Positions 21,806 through 23,071 of a stretch of 23,071 bases of DNA are shown here, one piece after another (the stretch's first letter is position 1; each line of letters opens with the position of its first letter). The notes beneath the pieces are model-generated. The model did not search any database. It worked only from the letters and a program-made list of their open reading frames with translations, and was not told the origin of the DNA. Source of the DNA: CBDHHC01 sp050633205. GTDB taxonomy: Bacteria > Pseudomonadota > Alphaproteobacteria > Rhizobiales > CBDHHC01. A program made the translations under genes and the position numbers. Location of the stretch: assembly GCA_050633205.1 (NCBI GenBank), contig JBOEGA010000155.1, positions 1-23,071 of the forward strand, written 5' to 3'.

Positions 21806-22855
21806 TTGACTGCACTTGCCAGAAAGATCTCTCGTAAATCACCTTTCCTGGAAGCTCTTCAGGGAACAGCTCAGAGTATTCCTCCAGTCTGGTTGATGAG
21901 ACAGGCAGGCAGGTATTTGCCGGAATATCGTGAAACCAGGCAGGAAGCCGGTTCGTTTCTGGATTTATGTTATAATCCGAAGCTGGCGTGTGAAGTTACG
22001 ATGCAGCCAATCAGGCGGTACGGGTTTGATGCTTCGATATTGTTTTCAGATATTCTCGTGGTGCCGGATGCTTTGGGGCAGAAGGTTGAGTTTGTTGTTG
22101 GCGAGGGGCCGAAGCTTCAGCCAATTGAGACAGATGAGGATCTGAAAAAACTTGATCTCAAGAAAACGAAGAAGAAATTTTCCAAGGTTTATGAAACAGT
22201 TAGCCTTTTGAGCAGCAGTCTTCCGGAAGAGACAGCGCTTATCGGTTTTTGTGGTGCACCATGGACTGTCGCGACCTACATGGTTGGGGGGAAAGGGTCT
22301 CCCGATCAGGCGGTTACGCGTTTGTTTGCCTACCAGAAGCCGAAACTGTTTAAGAAATTGATTGATATGCTGGTTTTTGCATCGGTTGATTACCTGTCGG
22401 GGCAGGTTAAGGCCGGGGCGCAGGCATTGCAGATTTTTGATAGCTGGGCAGGGAATTTGCCGGAGGATGAGTTCAGGCAATGGGTTATTGGACCTACTGC
22501 GCAGATTGTTAGTCAGATCCGGGCAAAGCATCCGGATATTCCGATTATTGGTTTTCCAAAGGGCGTTGGTCAGAGATATCCTGAATTTGTGACGATGACG
22601 AAAGTTGATGCGGTCAGTTGTGACACGTCGTTGTCGCTTGGGTTTATTCGGGACCGGTTGCAGAACAAGGTTACGGTTCAGGGGAATCTTGATCCGCTGT
22701 TGCTGATTGCGGGTGGCGATCGATTGAAGCGGCGGGTTGATGAAATTCTTGAAGAGCTGGCTGGCGGGCCGTTTGTGTTTAACCTTGGTCACGGGATATT
22801 GCCGCAAACTCCTCCGGAGAATGTGGAATTGCTGCTAAAGCAAATTCGGAGATAA
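21806..22855 (+). CDS. hemE: Uroporphyrinogen decarboxylase
   Basis: HemE removes the four acetate carboxyls of uroporphyrinogen III to give coproporphyrinogen III in heme synthesis. The active-site signature PVWLMRQAGRYLPEYRETR begins near residue 27, with RQAGRYLPEY at 32-41; the catalytic aspartate is D82 in ILFSDILVV, and GFCGAPWTVATYMVGG and NLGHGILPQTPPENV are typical. The length of 349 residues is normal. The start is a TTG at 21806 with AGAGGGG 7 bases upstream; no ATG or GTG exists in frame between the upstream stop and the conserved region. It is the first rightward gene from the candidate origin and precedes hemJ. Confidence 0.96.
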   Translation: MTALARKISRKSPFLEALQGTAQSIPPVWLMRQAGRYLPEYRETRQEAGSFLDLCYNPKLACEVTMQPIRRYGFDASILFSDILVVPDALGQKVEFVVGEGPKLQPIETDEDLKKLDLKKTKKKFSKVYETVSLLSSSLPEETALIGFCGAPWTVATYMVGGKGSPDQAVTRLFAYQKPKLFKKLIDMLVFASVDYLSGQVKAGAQALQIFDSWAGNLPEDEFRQWVIGPTAQIVSQIRAKHPDIPIIGFPKGVGQRYPEFVTMTKVDAVSCDTSLSLGFIRDRLQNKVTVQGNLDPLLLIAGGDRLKRRVDEILEELAGGPFVFNLGHGILPQTPPENVELLLKQIRR

Positions 22856-22982
22856 TCCACAAATTTGTTTTTGGTGGGGGTAAGTTTTTAAAGGTTGGAT
22901 TGTCGGGGATGACTCTGCAGTTCGAATCGGGCTATTGCTCACTTCGAATTTGGGGCGGCTGAGTGGACTGGAGTTTTCGTTG

Positions 22983-23071
22983 ATGGGGGATTTGTACGAA
23001 TGGGTGAAGGTAATTCACATTGTTGCGGTGATCTCCTGGATGGCAGGGATGTTGTATCTGCCACGACTTTT
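22983..23071 (+). CDS. hemJ: Protoporphyrinogen oxidase HemJ, N-terminal fragment
   Basis: The frame from ATG 22983 runs off the window after 29 codons. It reads MGDLYEWVKVIHIVAVISW followed by MAGMLYLPRL, the conserved first membrane helix of HemJ (formerly UPF0093), which includes the essential-type histidine at residue 12. HemJ is a heme-containing inner-membrane enzyme oxidising protoporphyrinogen IX to protoporphyrin IX, two steps after HemE. GGAG at 22970-22973 lies 9 bases before the start. The 127-base gap after hemE holds two GANTC sites (22911-22915, 22924-22928) and a near-DnaA box TAATCCACA (22853-22861), with no gene seen. Confidence 0.9.
   Translation, partial: MGDLYEWVKVIHIVAVISWMAGMLYLPRL

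Noticed and set aside
22046..22807. Long open frame on the minus strand opposite hemE
   Set aside because: It is antisense to a clear hemE gene, lacks recognisable domains and has a composition typical of a shadow frame.
1..23071. Search for CRISPR repeats, insertion sequences, prophage, tRNA or rRNA genes
   Set aside because: No regularly spaced repeats, transposase or integrase genes, terminal inverted repeats or cloverleaf-like sequences were seen.

Overview
This window looks like a chromosomal housekeeping segment of an alphaproteobacterium with moderately low GC (low-to-mid 40s percent by eye). The main clue is gene order. The run timA-like / fxsA / secB (with dnaQ, coaE, aroE, maf and ppsR facing it), then an AT-rich gap, then hemE and hemJ, matches the neighbourhood of the replication origin known from Caulobacter and Rickettsia, where the origin lies between hemE and the PPDK-regulator gene. 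The yggT-DUF167-folD block, hslVU and DUF2628-hisHAFE-coaA are also typical of this class. I cannot name a genus. Nothing looks like a prophage, insertion sequence, CRISPR array, plasmid or acquired island, and I see no tRNA or rRNA gene.

Layout. 1-290: C-terminal end of dnaK, closed by a strong terminator. 607-1836: dnaJ, interrupted by two undetermined bases at 758-759 with a J-domain segment present on both sides in diverged form, so this ORF is probably a scaffolding chimera. 1874-3176: flavin reductase and pyrF. 3192-4724 (minus): folD, a DUF167/YggU-type gene and yggT. 5038-5292: an unrecognised 84-residue coiled-coil plus membrane protein. 5342-7256 (minus): hslU and hslV. 7501-11589 (plus): a DUF2628 membrane protein, hisH, hisA, hisF, hisE and coaA. 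11599-13338 (minus): a chemoreceptor. 13454-16299 (minus): an Smr-domain protein, a lytic transglycosylase (mltA) and a Tim44-like protein. 16573-17719 (plus): fxsA and secB. 17734-21389 (minus): the tight cluster ppsR, maf, aroE, coaE, dnaQ, read in that order. About 21390-21805: candidate oriC. 21806-end: hemE and the start of hemJ.

Functions. Protein quality control is represented by DnaK/DnaJ, HslUV and SecB. Biosynthesis covers histidine (glutamine amidotransferase, cyclase, isomerase, PR-ATP pyrophosphohydrolase), both ends of coenzyme A synthesis (CoaA, CoaE), pyrimidine, one-carbon folate, shikimate and heme. DnaQ proofreads replication. Genes on both sides of the candidate origin point away from it, so they are co-oriented with replication forks starting there.

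Most interesting content. The ppsR-hemE gap carries one perfect DnaA-box consensus match, several one-mismatch matches, one perfect TTAA-N7-TTAA (CtrA-type) site and a perfect 16-bp palindrome containing two GANTC (CcrM-type) sites. I see no plainly new multi-gene system.
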